Shown: piece by piece, positions 55,430 to 64,000 of the stretch | How the letters are laid out: each line of letters opens with the position of its first letter | How positions within the stretch are numbered: position 1 is the stretch's first letter | The notes under the pieces: model-generated | The model's input: the letters and a program-made list of their open reading frames with translations, nothing else | Databases searched by the model: none | Told to the model about the DNA's origin: nothing | Made by a program: the position numbers and the translations under genes | Assembly: GCF_003966125.1 (NCBI RefSeq) | Contig: NZ_RXMA01000013.1 | Coordinates: forward strand, 62,001-126,000 | Reading direction: 5' to 3' | Length of the DNA: 64,000 bases | From: Azospirillum griseum | GTDB lineage: Bacteria; Pseudomonadota; Alphaproteobacteria; Azospirillales; Azospirillaceae

Positions 55430-56944
55430 TCAGGTCAGCTTGCGGGCGGCAAGGCTCACCGGGGCGTCGTCGCGGCGCACCGGCAGGGCCAAGCCGGGGA
55501 ACAGATGGCGCATCTGGCGCTGAATCTCCTCCGCCCAATCGCCGGTCTCGCCCATCTCCTCGCGGCCCAGGCTGGTCGCCTTGGCCGGAACCAGCGCGGC
55601 GAGGTTGCGACCAACCGTGTCGAACGCCTCCGGGCTGCTGCGGAACAGGCGGTTGACCAGATCGTAATCCAGCTCGCACAGCAGGGCCGGGGTGCGGGCG
55701 CGCACGGTGCAGGCGTGCGCCTCCCCCAACAGCACAACGGCGGGGTCAAACAGGTCGCCGGGCCGCAGCATGGATGGCAGGCTGTTGCGCACGCCGTTGC
55801 GGCGGCTGGCCTCGGTGGACAGCAACCCTTCCAGCACGAGGTAGAGCACGGTCCCCGCCTCCCCCGCCTGGGCAACCACGCGGCCCGGCTGTTCCACGGT
55901 CAGCCGCGCGCCCTCGCCCAACAGATCCAGATCGCGGCGGGACAGACCGCGCCACAGCGGGGCGTCGCCGATCAGTTGGGCCAGCCGCTCCTTGCCCGGC
56001 ACCTGAAGCCCCATTTCGGTGTCGGTGTTCTGGCGCGGAACCGCCGGTTCCAGCCCGGCCTGAGCCAGATGGGTCAGGGCCGCTTGCAGGATCAACGGAC
56101 GGGCCGAGGCCAGGAATCGCCATTCCGCCTTGAAATAGATGGCGTATTCCGCCCCCTCCGGCTTGATGCTCTTCACCTCGACCCAGGGCTGGGGCGGTGC
56201 GCCCTGGTCGCCGATCAACCCGGTCAACGCCTCCAGCGCGGCGGCCTGCAGGATGCGGATGGCGCGGGCGGGCGGCACGCGGGCGTCGAGTGTGACGATG
56301 GCCGACCGGTAGCTCGTCGCCTCCGGCTGGCTGAAGTTGGTGATGGTGATGGCGCTGAACTTGCTGTTGGGAATGATGACGACGTCGCCGGAAAAATCCT
56401 TGATCCGGGTGGTGCGCCAACTGATTTCCAGCAATTGGCCGTTGATGGCGGTTTCGCCCGCCTTGTGAAGCTGGATGTATTCGCCAATCCGCACGGCGCG
56501 GTCGATGTTCAGCGCGATGCCCGCGAACACGTCCTGCAACAGCTCGCGCAGCGCCATGCCGAGCACCAGACCGGCAACACCCGACGCCGCCCACAGCACC
56601 GTCAAATCCTGGTCGAAGACGATGCCGGCGCAGGCCGACAGCGCCACCATGTAGATGAGCAGGCCGGATATCTGGCTCAACAGCTTCGGGACCGGCGCGC
56701 CGGTGGCCGACGCGACGATGCCGTCGAAGATGACGTAGCGGATGATGCGCTGGGCCAGCACCGCCAGCGACAGGAAGGCCGCCACCCCCAGCACGTATTT
56801 CAGGATGCGGCGGGTGTTGTCCACCGCCGCCAGCCCAAAGGTCTGGTACGCGTCGCCGCCCAGATAGAAGAAGGTGAAGATGCCGACGGTCAGCAGCCCC
56901 GGCAGCAGGATTTTGCTGAGCGCGTCGCGCAGGGTTGTCCGCAT
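55430..56944 (-). CDS. MscS-family channel with C-terminal cyclic-nucleotide-binding-like domain
   Basis: 504 aa. Three or four membrane helices lie at about residues 12-130, followed by the MscS pore and beta domain (SGVAGLVLGMALRELLQDV near 122-140, then NGQLLEISWRTTRIKDFSGDVVIIPNS). A CNMP-binding fold follows at about 345-450. Its phosphate-binding cassette reads GDLFDPAVVLLGEAHACTV; the usual Arg of PRAATV is His here, so nucleotide binding may be lost. The start is 4 bp after the MCP stop, so the channel and receptor are coupled. Related MscS-cNMP channels are known in other bacteria. Confidence 0.9.
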   Translation of the reverse strand: MRTTLRDALSKILLPGLLTVGIFTFFYLGGDAYQTFGLAAVDNTRRILKYVLGVAAFLSLAVLAQRIIRYVIFDGIVASATGAPVPKLLSQISGLLIYMVALSACAGIVFDQDLTVLWAASGVAGLVLGMALRELLQDVFAGIALNIDRAVRIGEYIQLHKAGETAINGQLLEISWRTTRIKDFSGDVVIIPNSKFSAITITNFSQPEATSYRSAIVTLDARVPPARAIRILQAAALEALTGLIGDQGAPPQPWVEVKSIKPEGAEYAIYFKAEWRFLASARPLILQAALTHLAQAGLEPAVPRQNTDTEMGLQVPGKERLAQLIGDAPLWRGLSRRDLDLLGEGARLTVEQPGRVVAQAGEAGTVLYLVLEGLLSTEASRRNGVRNSLPSMLRPGDLFDPAVVLLGEAHACTVRARTPALLCELDYDLVNRLFRSSPEAFDTVGRNLAALVPAKATSLGREEMGETGDWAEEIQRQMRHLFPGLALPVRRDDAPVSLAARKLT

Positions 56945-56948
56945 GATG

Positions 56949-58898
56949 TCACGCCACCTTCAGCCGTTCGATCTCGGTCTTCAGCCGCTGGGCCATGTCG
57001 GTCAGGGACGACATGGTGGCGGAAATCTCCTCCGCCGCGCCCGCCGTGCTCTGGCCGACCATGGTCAGGCTGATGACGCGGTCCTTCAGCACCTGGGCCA
57101 TGGCGTTCTGCTCGTCGATGGCCGCCGCGATGGCCTGGGCGGTGGTCCCGTTCTCCTGCGAGGTTTCGACGATGCGGCGGATGGACCCGCGCGCCTCCTG
57201 CGCCGCCGTCACACCGCTTTGCACGCTGCGGTCGGTCGCTTCCAGCAGGGATCCGATGTCGCGGGTGGCCTGGGCCACATCCTCGGCCAACCGCGTGACC
57301 TGATGGGCGATCAGGCCGAAGCCACGCCCCTGGTCCCCGGCGCGCACCGCCTCCAACCCGGCGTTGACGGCGAGCACATAGGTTTTCTCGGCGATGCTGG
57401 CGATCAGGCCACTGATCTGGTTGATGCGGGCGTTGGCGGCGGCGATCTGATCGACGGCGGTGGTCAGGTTGGCAAGCTTGGCCTGCCCCTCCTCCGCCGT
57501 GCTGGCGGCGGAACGGGCGAGCATGCTGCCGCGCTCCGCGCTCTGGGCGATTTCGGCGACGGCGGCGACCATCTGCTCGATGGCACCCGACACGTCGGTC
57601 AGCGTGCCCATCTGTTCGGACGCCTGCCGCGACACGTCCAGGGCGGCCGCCGTGGTTTCGCCCGCCGAATGGGCCACCTGTTGGGTGGAGTTCGCCACCT
57701 CGCGCACCACGCCGCTGAACTGCTCGACCGCCTTGTTCATGTTGGCCTTGATCGCGGCGAAATCGCCCTGATAGGAGCCTTCGATCGTCACGGTGATGTC
57801 GCCCTGCGCCATGGCGGCGGCGATGGCGGAGATCTCGTCCAGCAGCGCCACCAGCGCGTCCAGGCTGCGGTTGACGTTGCCCTTGAGCGCGCGCAGGTCG
57901 CCGTCATAGGCCCCGGTGATGCGCCCACGCAGGTCGCCGGAGGCCAGCTTCGCCATCACGGCGGCCACCTCGAACAGCGGGGCGGTCAGGATGTCGACCA
58001 GATCGTTGACCCCCTGGGCCTGGGCGGCGAACTCACCGCGATGGCGGGCCGGGTCGGTGCGGGTGGACAGCGCCCCCGATTTCGCCGCGTCGATCATCTC
58101 GCGCAAATCGGCGGACACCGCTTTCAACGTGGCAGCGATCTGGGCGGTGGCGCGCACCATCCGCCCGGCCTCGTCGCGTCGTCCGTCGTCCACCACCTCG
58201 ATGTCCAGCCGCCCCTCGGCCATGCAGGAGATCAAATCGCTGGCGTAGGCGAGCGGCCCGGTGATCGAACGGATGGTCGCCACCGCGATCATCACCCCCA
58301 GCAGCAGCGCCCCGCCGATCAGGGCGATCATCCGGGTGCGCGAGTCGTCGTACATCTCCTTGTTGTTTTCATAGGAGTCTTTGGCGACCTTGATCTGAAG
58401 ATTGACCAGATCGGAAAAGATGTCCGACACCGGATCAATGGCGGGATACAGCGACTCTGCGGTGAATTTCGCCAAGGCGTCGGCGTTGCCGCTCTCCAGG
58501 ATCATCCGCAGCCGACTGATTTCACGATCGGCCACCGTCATCAGCGGTTCGGCTTTGACCGTCAGGGCCTTTTCCTCCTGCACCAGATAGGTGGCAAGGT
58601 AATCGTGCCATTTCTGCCGGATCGTCGTTGTCGCGATGTCGATGTTCTTCTTCGCCTCCCCTGCCGTCATGCTGCCGTTGCGTGTCTTGTGGGCGCTGTC
58701 CACCACATTGACCGCGTACATGTCGGCAATGATCTTCAGGTCGCGCAGCGGCACGACGCGGTCGTTGTAGACGGTATCGAGCGCGGCGTCGCCCGCCTGC
58801 ATCCCCTTCAGCCCAATGAAGCCAACCGCCAGCATGAAGGAGCAAAGAACCGCCACCAGAAGGGACAGACGGACGCCGATTTTGAGGTTCTTGAACAT
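56949..58898 (-). CDS. Chemoreceptor with altered signalling tip, coupled to an MscS channel
   Basis: 649 aa. TM1 is at about residues 10-32, a four-helix-bundle periplasmic sensor at about 33-190, TM2 near 195-215, at least two HAMP-like units (SGDLRGRIT and AQGDITVTIEG segments), then the signalling hairpin. The tip reads VLAVNAGLEAVRAG (about 505-520) against the usual [14 protein letters not shown], with several changes in the contact region for CheA/CheW. The stop is 4 bp from the MscS start and the start is 75 bp after the CheW-like gene. It may signal to a dedicated partner. Confidence 0.9.
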   Translation of the reverse strand: MFKNLKIGVRLSLLVAVLCSFMLAVGFIGLKGMQAGDAALDTVYNDRVVPLRDLKIIADMYAVNVVDSAHKTRNGSMTAGEAKKNIDIATTTIRQKWHDYLATYLVQEEKALTVKAEPLMTVADREISRLRMILESGNADALAKFTAESLYPAIDPVSDIFSDLVNLQIKVAKDSYENNKEMYDDSRTRMIALIGGALLLGVMIAVATIRSITGPLAYASDLISCMAEGRLDIEVVDDGRRDEAGRMVRATAQIAATLKAVSADLREMIDAAKSGALSTRTDPARHRGEFAAQAQGVNDLVDILTAPLFEVAAVMAKLASGDLRGRITGAYDGDLRALKGNVNRSLDALVALLDEISAIAAAMAQGDITVTIEGSYQGDFAAIKANMNKAVEQFSGVVREVANSTQQVAHSAGETTAAALDVSRQASEQMGTLTDVSGAIEQMVAAVAEIAQSAERGSMLARSAASTAEEGQAKLANLTTAVDQIAAANARINQISGLIASIAEKTYVLAVNAGLEAVRAGDQGRGFGLIAHQVTRLAEDVAQATRDIGSLLEATDRSVQSGVTAAQEARGSIRRIVETSQENGTTAQAIAAAIDEQNAMAQVLKDRVISLTMVGQSTAGAAEEISATMSSLTDMAQRLKTEIERLKVA

Positions 58899-58973
58899 GT
58901 TGACCCTTTGGCAACGGGTGGAGAGGGCAGCCGAGACAGGACAGAGGAGGTCAGAAACAGGCGGGAGACAAAA

Positions 58974-60392
58974 TCATCCATCCGCCGTGCGGGGATCACA
59001 CCAGCCAAGATGCGCCGCCGCCAGATGGACGGCGACCTGACCGACAACCCGGTCGGTCCGCAGCCGGTCATGAACCAGCAGTTGCGCCACTCCGGACGGA
59101 CCAACCAGCCGCAGCGCGGAAAACAGCGTGTCCACCAGCGGCGGCACGCTGGGCAACGCCTGCCAGTCCGGGGTGGATTCCGTCGGGCCGACCGAGTCAA
59201 CGAACAGCAGCACCGACCGGCGGCCCGGACGGTTCAACCGCAACAGGCGACCCGCCCGCGCCCGTTGGGCGTCGGGACTCGGCAGACCCAGCAACGTCGG
59301 CAAATCGAAAACCGGCTCGGCCCCAGGTCGACGTTCGCGATCCACCCGACCCAAACCGGTGCCGGTCAGCAGGCGATCCACCGCCCCCCGCGAAAACACA
59401 CAGACGAACGGCCCGGCCGTTGCCGCCAGCCCACCGTCGGGAACCGGCAGCGGCTCGCTCTCCCCGGTGTGGCGGGCGGTGTCCACCTCGCCGTCCGATG
59501 AGATCCGGGCGTCGGCCCCCTCCGGCAGGGAAACGAGGAATCCGTCAGGATCGAGAATTTCGATGGCCCCACGTTCGGGATCCAGGCAATGGCGGGCGCT
59601 GTGCCCCCGATGAATCAGCGCGCGGATGCGGTCCGGCGGTGCGGTGATGAGGCCATCCAGCGCGGTGAACGTGACCGCCATGCAGCGGCCCTCCACCCGC
59701 ATCACCGCAACCCAGCCTTCCCCCTCCTCCTCCGCCGCCGTCGGTTCAGCAGGAGCAGCAACCTCCCGCGCCGTATCCAGCCACGCCGCCAGGGAGCAAC
59801 CCGGCAGCAGATCGCCATCCAGCGCCACAACCCGTTCATCGGCACCGCCCCGGCGCAGTGGCCACGCGCCCTGATGCGGAGCCACCCGCTCCACCGACCG
59901 CGCGGGCAGCGCGATCCGGCGGGATCCGGTGCGCAACACCAGAAGCGCCTCGCCATCCTTCGCGCGAACATCCGCCTGCTCGGGATCGAGGGTCAGAATG
60001 CGGCGGTCCTCCGTCAACCCCTCGGTCAGACGATCCAGCAGCGGCAGGGCACTGTCGTGAGGCTCTCCCGGAGCCGGATCGGTCAACGACACACCGGACA
60101 CGCGGGCGTGGAACCAGCCGCGCGCGCCACGCAGCAGCAAGGCGTAGGACACCGTGTCCGGCACCCCGCCACCCGGGTTGCCCGTCAGATCAATCTGGGT
60201 GGCGAGCACCGTTTCGATCATCGCCACCCCCTCGCACCCCACCGGGGCAAAGGGCAACGGTGCCGCAACGGTGGCAAAGGCCACCCGGTGCGCGCGGTCG
60301 CTGGGCAGAACCAGCACACGGCCCGCCGCATCGCGCAGATAGAGGTTTGCCGCCGCCGTGCAATCCACTTGAAAGGTCAGAGGCGTGTCCAT
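58974..60392 (-). CDS. Divergent triple CheW-like protein
   Basis: 472 aa. Three segments follow the CheW fold pattern: about 14-105 (LVLPSDRAHRVAFATVAAPL then TVLATQIDL), 147-255 (LRTGSRRIALPARSVERVA) and 328-445 (CVFSRGAVDRLLTGTGLGRV then LLFVDSVGPTES). The residues that normally contact receptors and CheA are poorly conserved. The ATG at 60392 has GGA about 9 nt upstream. It lies 75 bp upstream of the altered-tip chemoreceptor and may be its private adaptor. This is inference from fold pattern and position; a structural prediction would test it. Confidence 0.7.
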   Translation of the reverse strand: MDTPLTFQVDCTAAANLYLRDAAGRVLVLPSDRAHRVAFATVAAPLPFAPVGCEGVAMIETVLATQIDLTGNPGGGVPDTVSYALLLRGARGWFHARVSGVSLTDPAPGEPHDSALPLLDRLTEGLTEDRRILTLDPEQADVRAKDGEALLVLRTGSRRIALPARSVERVAPHQGAWPLRRGGADERVVALDGDLLPGCSLAAWLDTAREVAAPAEPTAAEEEGEGWVAVMRVEGRCMAVTFTALDGLITAPPDRIRALIHRGHSARHCLDPERGAIEILDPDGFLVSLPEGADARISSDGEVDTARHTGESEPLPVPDGGLAATAGPFVCVFSRGAVDRLLTGTGLGRVDRERRPGAEPVFDLPTLLGLPSPDAQRARAGRLLRLNRPGRRSVLLFVDSVGPTESTPDWQALPSVPPLVDTLFSALRLVGPSGVAQLLVHDRLRTDRVVGQVAVHLAAAHLGWCDPRTADG

Positions 60393-60564
60393 CCGGCGGT
60401 TCCAGCGTGGCGAAGGAGAACGTGGATTGGCACCGTGCCGCCAACCCATGCATGATCACGCTAAAGCGTTGAAACGACAAAATCGATCAGGGTTTTTCCG
60501 GGGAACACACCGCCGCACCGAGCGCGCATCCGCGTTGCGCCAGATCGCCTCCCCCCAAGAACAA

Positions 60565-60592
60565 GCGGCACGACGCCGAAGCGCCGTGCCGC
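60565..60592 (-). terminator. Rho-independent terminator after the His/Gly-rich gene
   Basis: On minus, GCGGCACGGCGC and GCGTCGTGCCGC pair around a TTCG tetraloop, followed by TTGTTCTT. It begins 38 bp after the stop at 60630. It closes the operon of the peptide-binding, TPR and His-rich genes. Confidence 0.8.
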
Positions 60593-60629
60593 ATTCCTGT
60601 CCTCGACTGTTTGGATGAACCGGGCAGCG

Positions 60630-61112
60630 TCAGTGCGCCGTGCCTCCCGTCGGGGCCGACACCGGAGCCGCGTGCGGATCCGCCGGGCCATGCGCGGCCC
60701 CATGGGCGTCGGCGGGTCCATGCCCCGCAGCGCCATGACCACCATGGTCGGCACCGTGATGACCACCGCCGAACAGGCTGCTGCCATGACCGCCGCCGTG
60801 ACCATCGCCATGCCCGCCGCCGAGAAAACCCAGGCCAAGCAGAGTCAGGATGGTGCTGGTGTGGCCGCCGCCATGGCCGCCCGCGTCATCGCCATGCCCG
60901 CCGTGGTTGCCACGTTTGCGCGCGGCCAACACCTTGGGAATGCCATGGTCGCTGCGACGAACATGCCCGTCGCTGCTGGCGTTGCTGTTGCCGCCACCGC
61001 TGGCACGCGCCGGTGACGGAACCGTGACCAACGTGGCCAGACCAACACCAAGGGCCAACCCCGCAAACAGCGGCACCAGGCGGCGGGAGGGCGCGATCTT
61101 CCGTGTGGTCAT
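60630..61112 (-). CDS. Exported His/Gly-rich protein, probable metal binder
   Basis: 160 aa; GGAG precedes the ATG at 61112. A signal peptide ends near residue 37 (SPARASGG). The mature part holds about 17 histidines in GGH, GHG and GGGH runs and a short hydrophobic stretch (TSTILTLLGLGFLGGG near 85-100). No domain is recognised. Such sequences bind Ni, Zn or Cu in the periplasm. It follows the TPR gene by 40 bp in the operon with an OppA-type protein. Confidence 0.7.
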   Translation of the reverse strand: MTTRKIAPSRRLVPLFAGLALGVGLATLVTVPSPARASGGGNSNASSDGHVRRSDHGIPKVLAARKRGNHGGHGDDAGGHGGGHTSTILTLLGLGFLGGGHGDGHGGGHGSSLFGGGHHGADHGGHGAAGHGPADAHGAAHGPADPHAAPVSAPTGGTAH

Positions 61113-61152
61113 GGTTCGGTCTCCGTCCATCCGTGCGTGTGGTGTTCGGCGG

Positions 61153-62241
61153 TTATTGCAGAGTCGCCGCAGCGGGCAGGCTCTGGACCGCGCCGATGAG
61201 GTTTTCGGTGTAAACCACTTCGGTCGGGGCCAACGCCAGCGCGCGGGCCGTCATGCGGGCAGCGTCTTCCTTGCGGCCCAGAGCGCTCAGGACCTCCGCC
61301 CAGCTCGAATACACATCGGCAAAAGTGCCATCGGTCGCCACCGCCGTTTCGAACTTGGCAAAAGCATCGTCGTACTTGCCGATCAAGGCCAACGAGAAGC
61401 CCCATTCGCTGTAGGCCGCCGCCGCCGCCGCCGCGTTCTTGGCCGCCGTCTTGTTGGTCGTCACCGACCGGAACAACTCAATGGCGCGCGAATGGTTGCC
61501 CTCGCGGGCTTCGACCACGCCCCAGTTCAGCAACGGAGACAGGAAATCCTTGTCCAGCGCGCTGGCCTCACGGAACTTCTCGATCGCACCGGGACGGTCG
61601 GACTGCTGGTAGAGCACCATGCCCCACAGATTCAGCATCCACTTGGCGTATTCGGTGTCATGGTTGTCCAATTCGCGCTGGATGATCTCCAGCGTCGGGG
61701 TGAAATCGCGGGTCAGACGGTCGCGTTTGAACTGATAGGCGGCCAGGATGTAGGGGTTGACGACGCGCATGGCCTCATAAGCGGCCCCGCGCACCAGTTG
61801 CGGCACCTGATCGTGATGGGCGGTCTTGACGATCTGGAACTGGCGGTGGTGGCTGTCATAACCGCGCAGTTTCATTTCCAGGTCGTCACCGTGGATGACG
61901 ATTTCACCGGAGAAGGTGAAGGGCGTCAGCGACACCGATTCCTGCACCACACGCACCAGCGGAGTCAGGCCGACGAACTCACTGAGCACGGCGACCGGCT
62001 TCTTTTCCTCGTGCAGTTCAACCTGCCGAACCTCGGCCTTGGTGCTGGCCTTTTTGGCGATCAACTGCATCTCATCCGCCAGCCGTGTGACGATCACGGG
62101 CGAGGTGTAGCCGGTTTCCGCCGCGATGGTCTCCGGCACGTCCACATATTCGATGTTTACGGTCTGGGTGTCGGTGAACACGGCAAAGCCGAACGCAATC
62201 AGCGCCATGTAGATGGGAACGGTGAGAAATCCGAAATCCAT
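61153..62241 (-). CDS. Membrane-anchored TPR protein
   Basis: 362 aa. An N-terminal anchor lies at about residues 5-22 (LTVPIYMALIAFGFAVF). A mixed alpha/beta region follows (about 25-200). The last about 160 residues contain tandem TPR-like helices (GAIEKFREASALDKDF and KYDDAFAKFETAVATDGTFADVY). It probably scaffolds protein contacts on the periplasmic face. No family is recognised for the middle part. It starts 16 bp after the OppA-type gene, so they are cotranscribed. Confidence 0.75.
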   Translation of the reverse strand: MDFGFLTVPIYMALIAFGFAVFTDTQTVNIEYVDVPETIAAETGYTSPVIVTRLADEMQLIAKKASTKAEVRQVELHEEKKPVAVLSEFVGLTPLVRVVQESVSLTPFTFSGEIVIHGDDLEMKLRGYDSHHRQFQIVKTAHHDQVPQLVRGAAYEAMRVVNPYILAAYQFKRDRLTRDFTPTLEIIQRELDNHDTEYAKWMLNLWGMVLYQQSDRPGAIEKFREASALDKDFLSPLLNWGVVEAREGNHSRAIELFRSVTTNKTAAKNAAAAAAAYSEWGFSLALIGKYDDAFAKFETAVATDGTFADVYSSWAEVLSALGRKEDAARMTARALALAPTEVVYTENLIGAVQSLPAAATLQ

Positions 62242-62257
62242 GGTTGTGCTCCTGCGC

Positions 62258-63904
62258 TCAGTTCAAGGCTGAGGTTTTGTTGCCGCCGGCGGGGACCTTC
62301 GGCTCGACGATGGACACAAAACGGCTGGGATGGACGTCGCGGATGTTGAAGGTCCAGCCCTTCACCTTCGGGCTGACCAGCGACTTCGTCGCCCAATGAT
62401 AGATCGGGATGATCGGGTAATCCTCCGTCATCAGCTTTTCCGCTTCCGACAGCAGGGTCGAACGTTCCGACACCTCGGTGGTGGTCGATGCCTTGGCCAG
62501 CAGTTCATCGAACTTGGCGCTGCGATAACCAGGGTCGTTGCGCGGCGGCAGCGCGGTGGACAGCATCAGATTGAGAAACACCGTCGGATCGGCGAAATCA
62601 CCAATCCAGGCGGCACGGACCACCTGGAAGTCGCGGCGGGCGCGGCGTTTCAGATACTCGGTCCGGTCCGCGCTGACGCTGGAAACCAGCAGGCCCTTGC
62701 CAAAGGCGCGGGTCCATTGGGCCATCACCGCTTCGGCGATCACCCGGTTGTTTTCCGAGGTGTTGTAGAGGATTTCCAGCTTCAGCGGCTGCGCCGGGCC
62801 ATAACCGGCGTCGGCAAACAGGCGGCGGGCCTCCTCCAAACGGGTTTCCATCGGTTCGGCGGCAAAGGCGGGCAGCGGGCGGCGGTAATTCGGAACGATC
62901 GGCGGAACCAGCCCATAGGCGGGCATTTCACCGGCGCGCGTCACCTTTTCCACGATGGATTCACGATTGATCGCCAGCGACAGCGCCTTGCGCAGGTTGC
63001 GGTTGCCCTTGAACGGTTCTGCCGTCAAATTCAGCGCGTAGTAATAGGTTGCCAGGAACGGCTTGTTCCAGAATTCCTTGGGCTGGCTCAGCGAAATCCA
63101 CTTGACCTGATCCTGCGGCACCTCATTGGTGACATCCAACTTGCCCGACCGGTACAAGGCCATCTCTTCGCCGGGATCGGCGATGGGATGGAACAGCACG
63201 CGGTCGATGGAAACCGAGTCCTTGGCGTAGTAATTGGCGTTGCGGGTGACAACCACCGGCTTGCCGCGCTGCCATTCGACCAGCGTGTAGGCCCCGTTCG
63301 ACACCATCTTGCCGGCTTCGGTCCACTTGTCGCCGTTCTTTTCAACGGTCGCCTTGTGCACCGGCAGCGCCATGTTGTCGGAGCTGAGGACGCCCAGGAA
63401 GAAGGGCGTCGGCGTCACCAGCGTGATGCGCAGGGTCGCCGGATCGACGGCCTTCACGCCCAGCTTGTCCGCCGCACCACCAGCCATGACGGCATCGGCC
63501 CCCTCGATCATCCGCAGATTGGCGGCGGATGCACCGGCGTGCGGTGCCACGGCGCGGCGGAAGCTGTAAACGAAATCCTCCGCCGTCAGCGCGTCGCCGT
63601 TTGACCATTTGGCGTTGTTGCGCAAATGGAAGGTGTAGACCAACCCGTCGGGAGAGACGTCCCACGATTCAGCCACACCCGGCATGAAACGCCCATCGGG
63701 ACCGTAAACCACCAGACCTTCAAACAGGTCGCGGAAAATGTTCGATTCGATGCGGCCGTCCGTGGCGTGCGGGTCGAGCGTGGACGGTTCGCCGCCGTTG
63801 CCCCGGTTGAACACGGTTTCGGCCAAGGCGATCGAGGACGTTGCCACACTGGCACCAAGCCAGATCGCGGCCACCGTGCCAGCGCAGCGGACGATCGATT
63901 TCAT
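62258..63904 (-). CDS. OppA-type peptide-binding protein
   Basis: 548 aa with a signal peptide ending near residue 29 (SIALAET) and a strong GGAGGAG ribosome site before the ATG at 63904. The body has the family-5 pattern (GGEPSTLDPHATDG, ESWDVSPDGLVYTFHLRNNAKWSNGDALTAEDFVYS). It binds oligopeptides, or in some members a metal-chelate such as Ni. No permease or ATPase is in the window. It heads an operon with the TPR and His-rich genes. The His-rich partner makes metal-related use plausible but unproven. Confidence 0.9.
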   Translation of the reverse strand: MKSIVRCAGTVAAIWLGASVATSSIALAETVFNRGNGGEPSTLDPHATDGRIESNIFRDLFEGLVVYGPDGRFMPGVAESWDVSPDGLVYTFHLRNNAKWSNGDALTAEDFVYSFRRAVAPHAGASAANLRMIEGADAVMAGGAADKLGVKAVDPATLRITLVTPTPFFLGVLSSDNMALPVHKATVEKNGDKWTEAGKMVSNGAYTLVEWQRGKPVVVTRNANYYAKDSVSIDRVLFHPIADPGEEMALYRSGKLDVTNEVPQDQVKWISLSQPKEFWNKPFLATYYYALNLTAEPFKGNRNLRKALSLAINRESIVEKVTRAGEMPAYGLVPPIVPNYRRPLPAFAAEPMETRLEEARRLFADAGYGPAQPLKLEILYNTSENNRVIAEAVMAQWTRAFGKGLLVSSVSADRTEYLKRRARRDFQVVRAAWIGDFADPTVFLNLMLSTALPPRNDPGYRSAKFDELLAKASTTTEVSERSTLLSEAEKLMTEDYPIIPIYHWATKSLVSPKVKGWTFNIRDVHPSRFVSIVEPKVPAGGNKTSALN

Positions 63905-63964
63905 CGTCTCTCCTCCGATAATAATATGACGGTTTGCGGGCGGATTCTCAGTCGAACATTTCTC

Positions 63965-63993
63965 AGTATGCATGAGCCACCCCACTCAGACAA
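63965..63993 (-). promoter_or_regulatory. Candidate promoter of the OppA-TPR-His-rich operon
   Basis: On minus, TTGTCT (63993-63988) and CATACT (63970-63965) are separated by 17 bp and lie about 60 bp before the OppA-type start. This is a fair sigma-70-like match. Confidence 0.4.
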
Positions 63994-64000
63994 CCGCACC

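Noticed and set aside
63971-64000. Possible plus-strand gene starting ATGAGCCACC at the window end
   Set aside because: It has no ribosome site, only nine codons are visible, and it overlaps the likely promoter of the minus-strand operon.

Overview
The window looks like chromosomal DNA from a motile, high-GC alphaproteobacterium, most likely in the Rhodospirillales (Azospirillum-like). This rests on gene content: the choXWV/betI choline set, an smo-type polyol transporter, several chemoreceptors, Kdp, a DUF692 (bufferin-type) operon, PflB/PflA and strong third-position GC codon use. The genus is inference. I saw no tRNA, rRNA, insertion sequence or prophage genes.

Layout. (1) 1-4.2 kb, minus: kdp potassium-pump operon (a 27-aa ORF, kdpF, kdpA, kdpB, start of kdpC). 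(2) 4.26-4.72 kb: a small type I-E-like CRISPR array without cas genes, then a 74-aa membrane protein whose upstream element closely matches the one in front of kdp. (3) 5.2-17.4 kb: sugar-alcohol catabolism and uptake. An IMPACT protein, SorC regulator, FGGY kinase, HAD phosphatase and SDR lie on minus; a zinc polyol dehydrogenase, AraC regulator and four-gene smo-like ABC transporter lie on plus. A chemoreceptor (17.5-19.2 kb) and a possible zinc protease follow. (4) 19.9-25.9 kb: choline uptake (choX, betI, choW, choV), a BetI-like operator and a divergent chemoreceptor. (5) 25.9-30.7 kb, minus: TonB-dependent uptake operon with two DUF2946 proteins and its own TonB, headed by a 101-aa membrane protein under a 30-bp palindromic operator. 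(6) 30.9-33.9 kb: pflB-pflA. (7) 33.9-39.9 kb: solute-binding protein, porin, MFS transporter, DHDPS-family lyase/aldolase and LacI regulator. (8) 40-45.3 kb: PfkB kinase, Cache-GGDEF-EAL protein, LldD-type dehydrogenase. (9) 45.3-49.5 kb, minus: bufferin-type RiPP operon bufA-bufB-bufC-doxX with a chemoreceptor translationally coupled at its end. (10) 49.6-54.2 kb: LysR, nitroreductase, EamA exporter, an uncharacterised protein and an AraC/GyrI regulator. (11) 54.2-60.4 kb, minus: a CheW-like protein with three divergent domains, a chemoreceptor with an altered signalling tip, an MscS-type channel with a cNMP-like domain, and an unknown acidic protein. (12) 60.6-64 kb, minus: peptide-binding protein, membrane-anchored TPR protein and a His/Gly-rich exported protein.

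Two themes stand out. Four chemoreceptor genes each sit beside a different uptake, metal-peptide or channel operon, as if each pathway carries its own sensor. The two most unusual modules are the bufferin operon that ends in a chemoreceptor and the CheW-like/receptor/MscS-cNMP operon.
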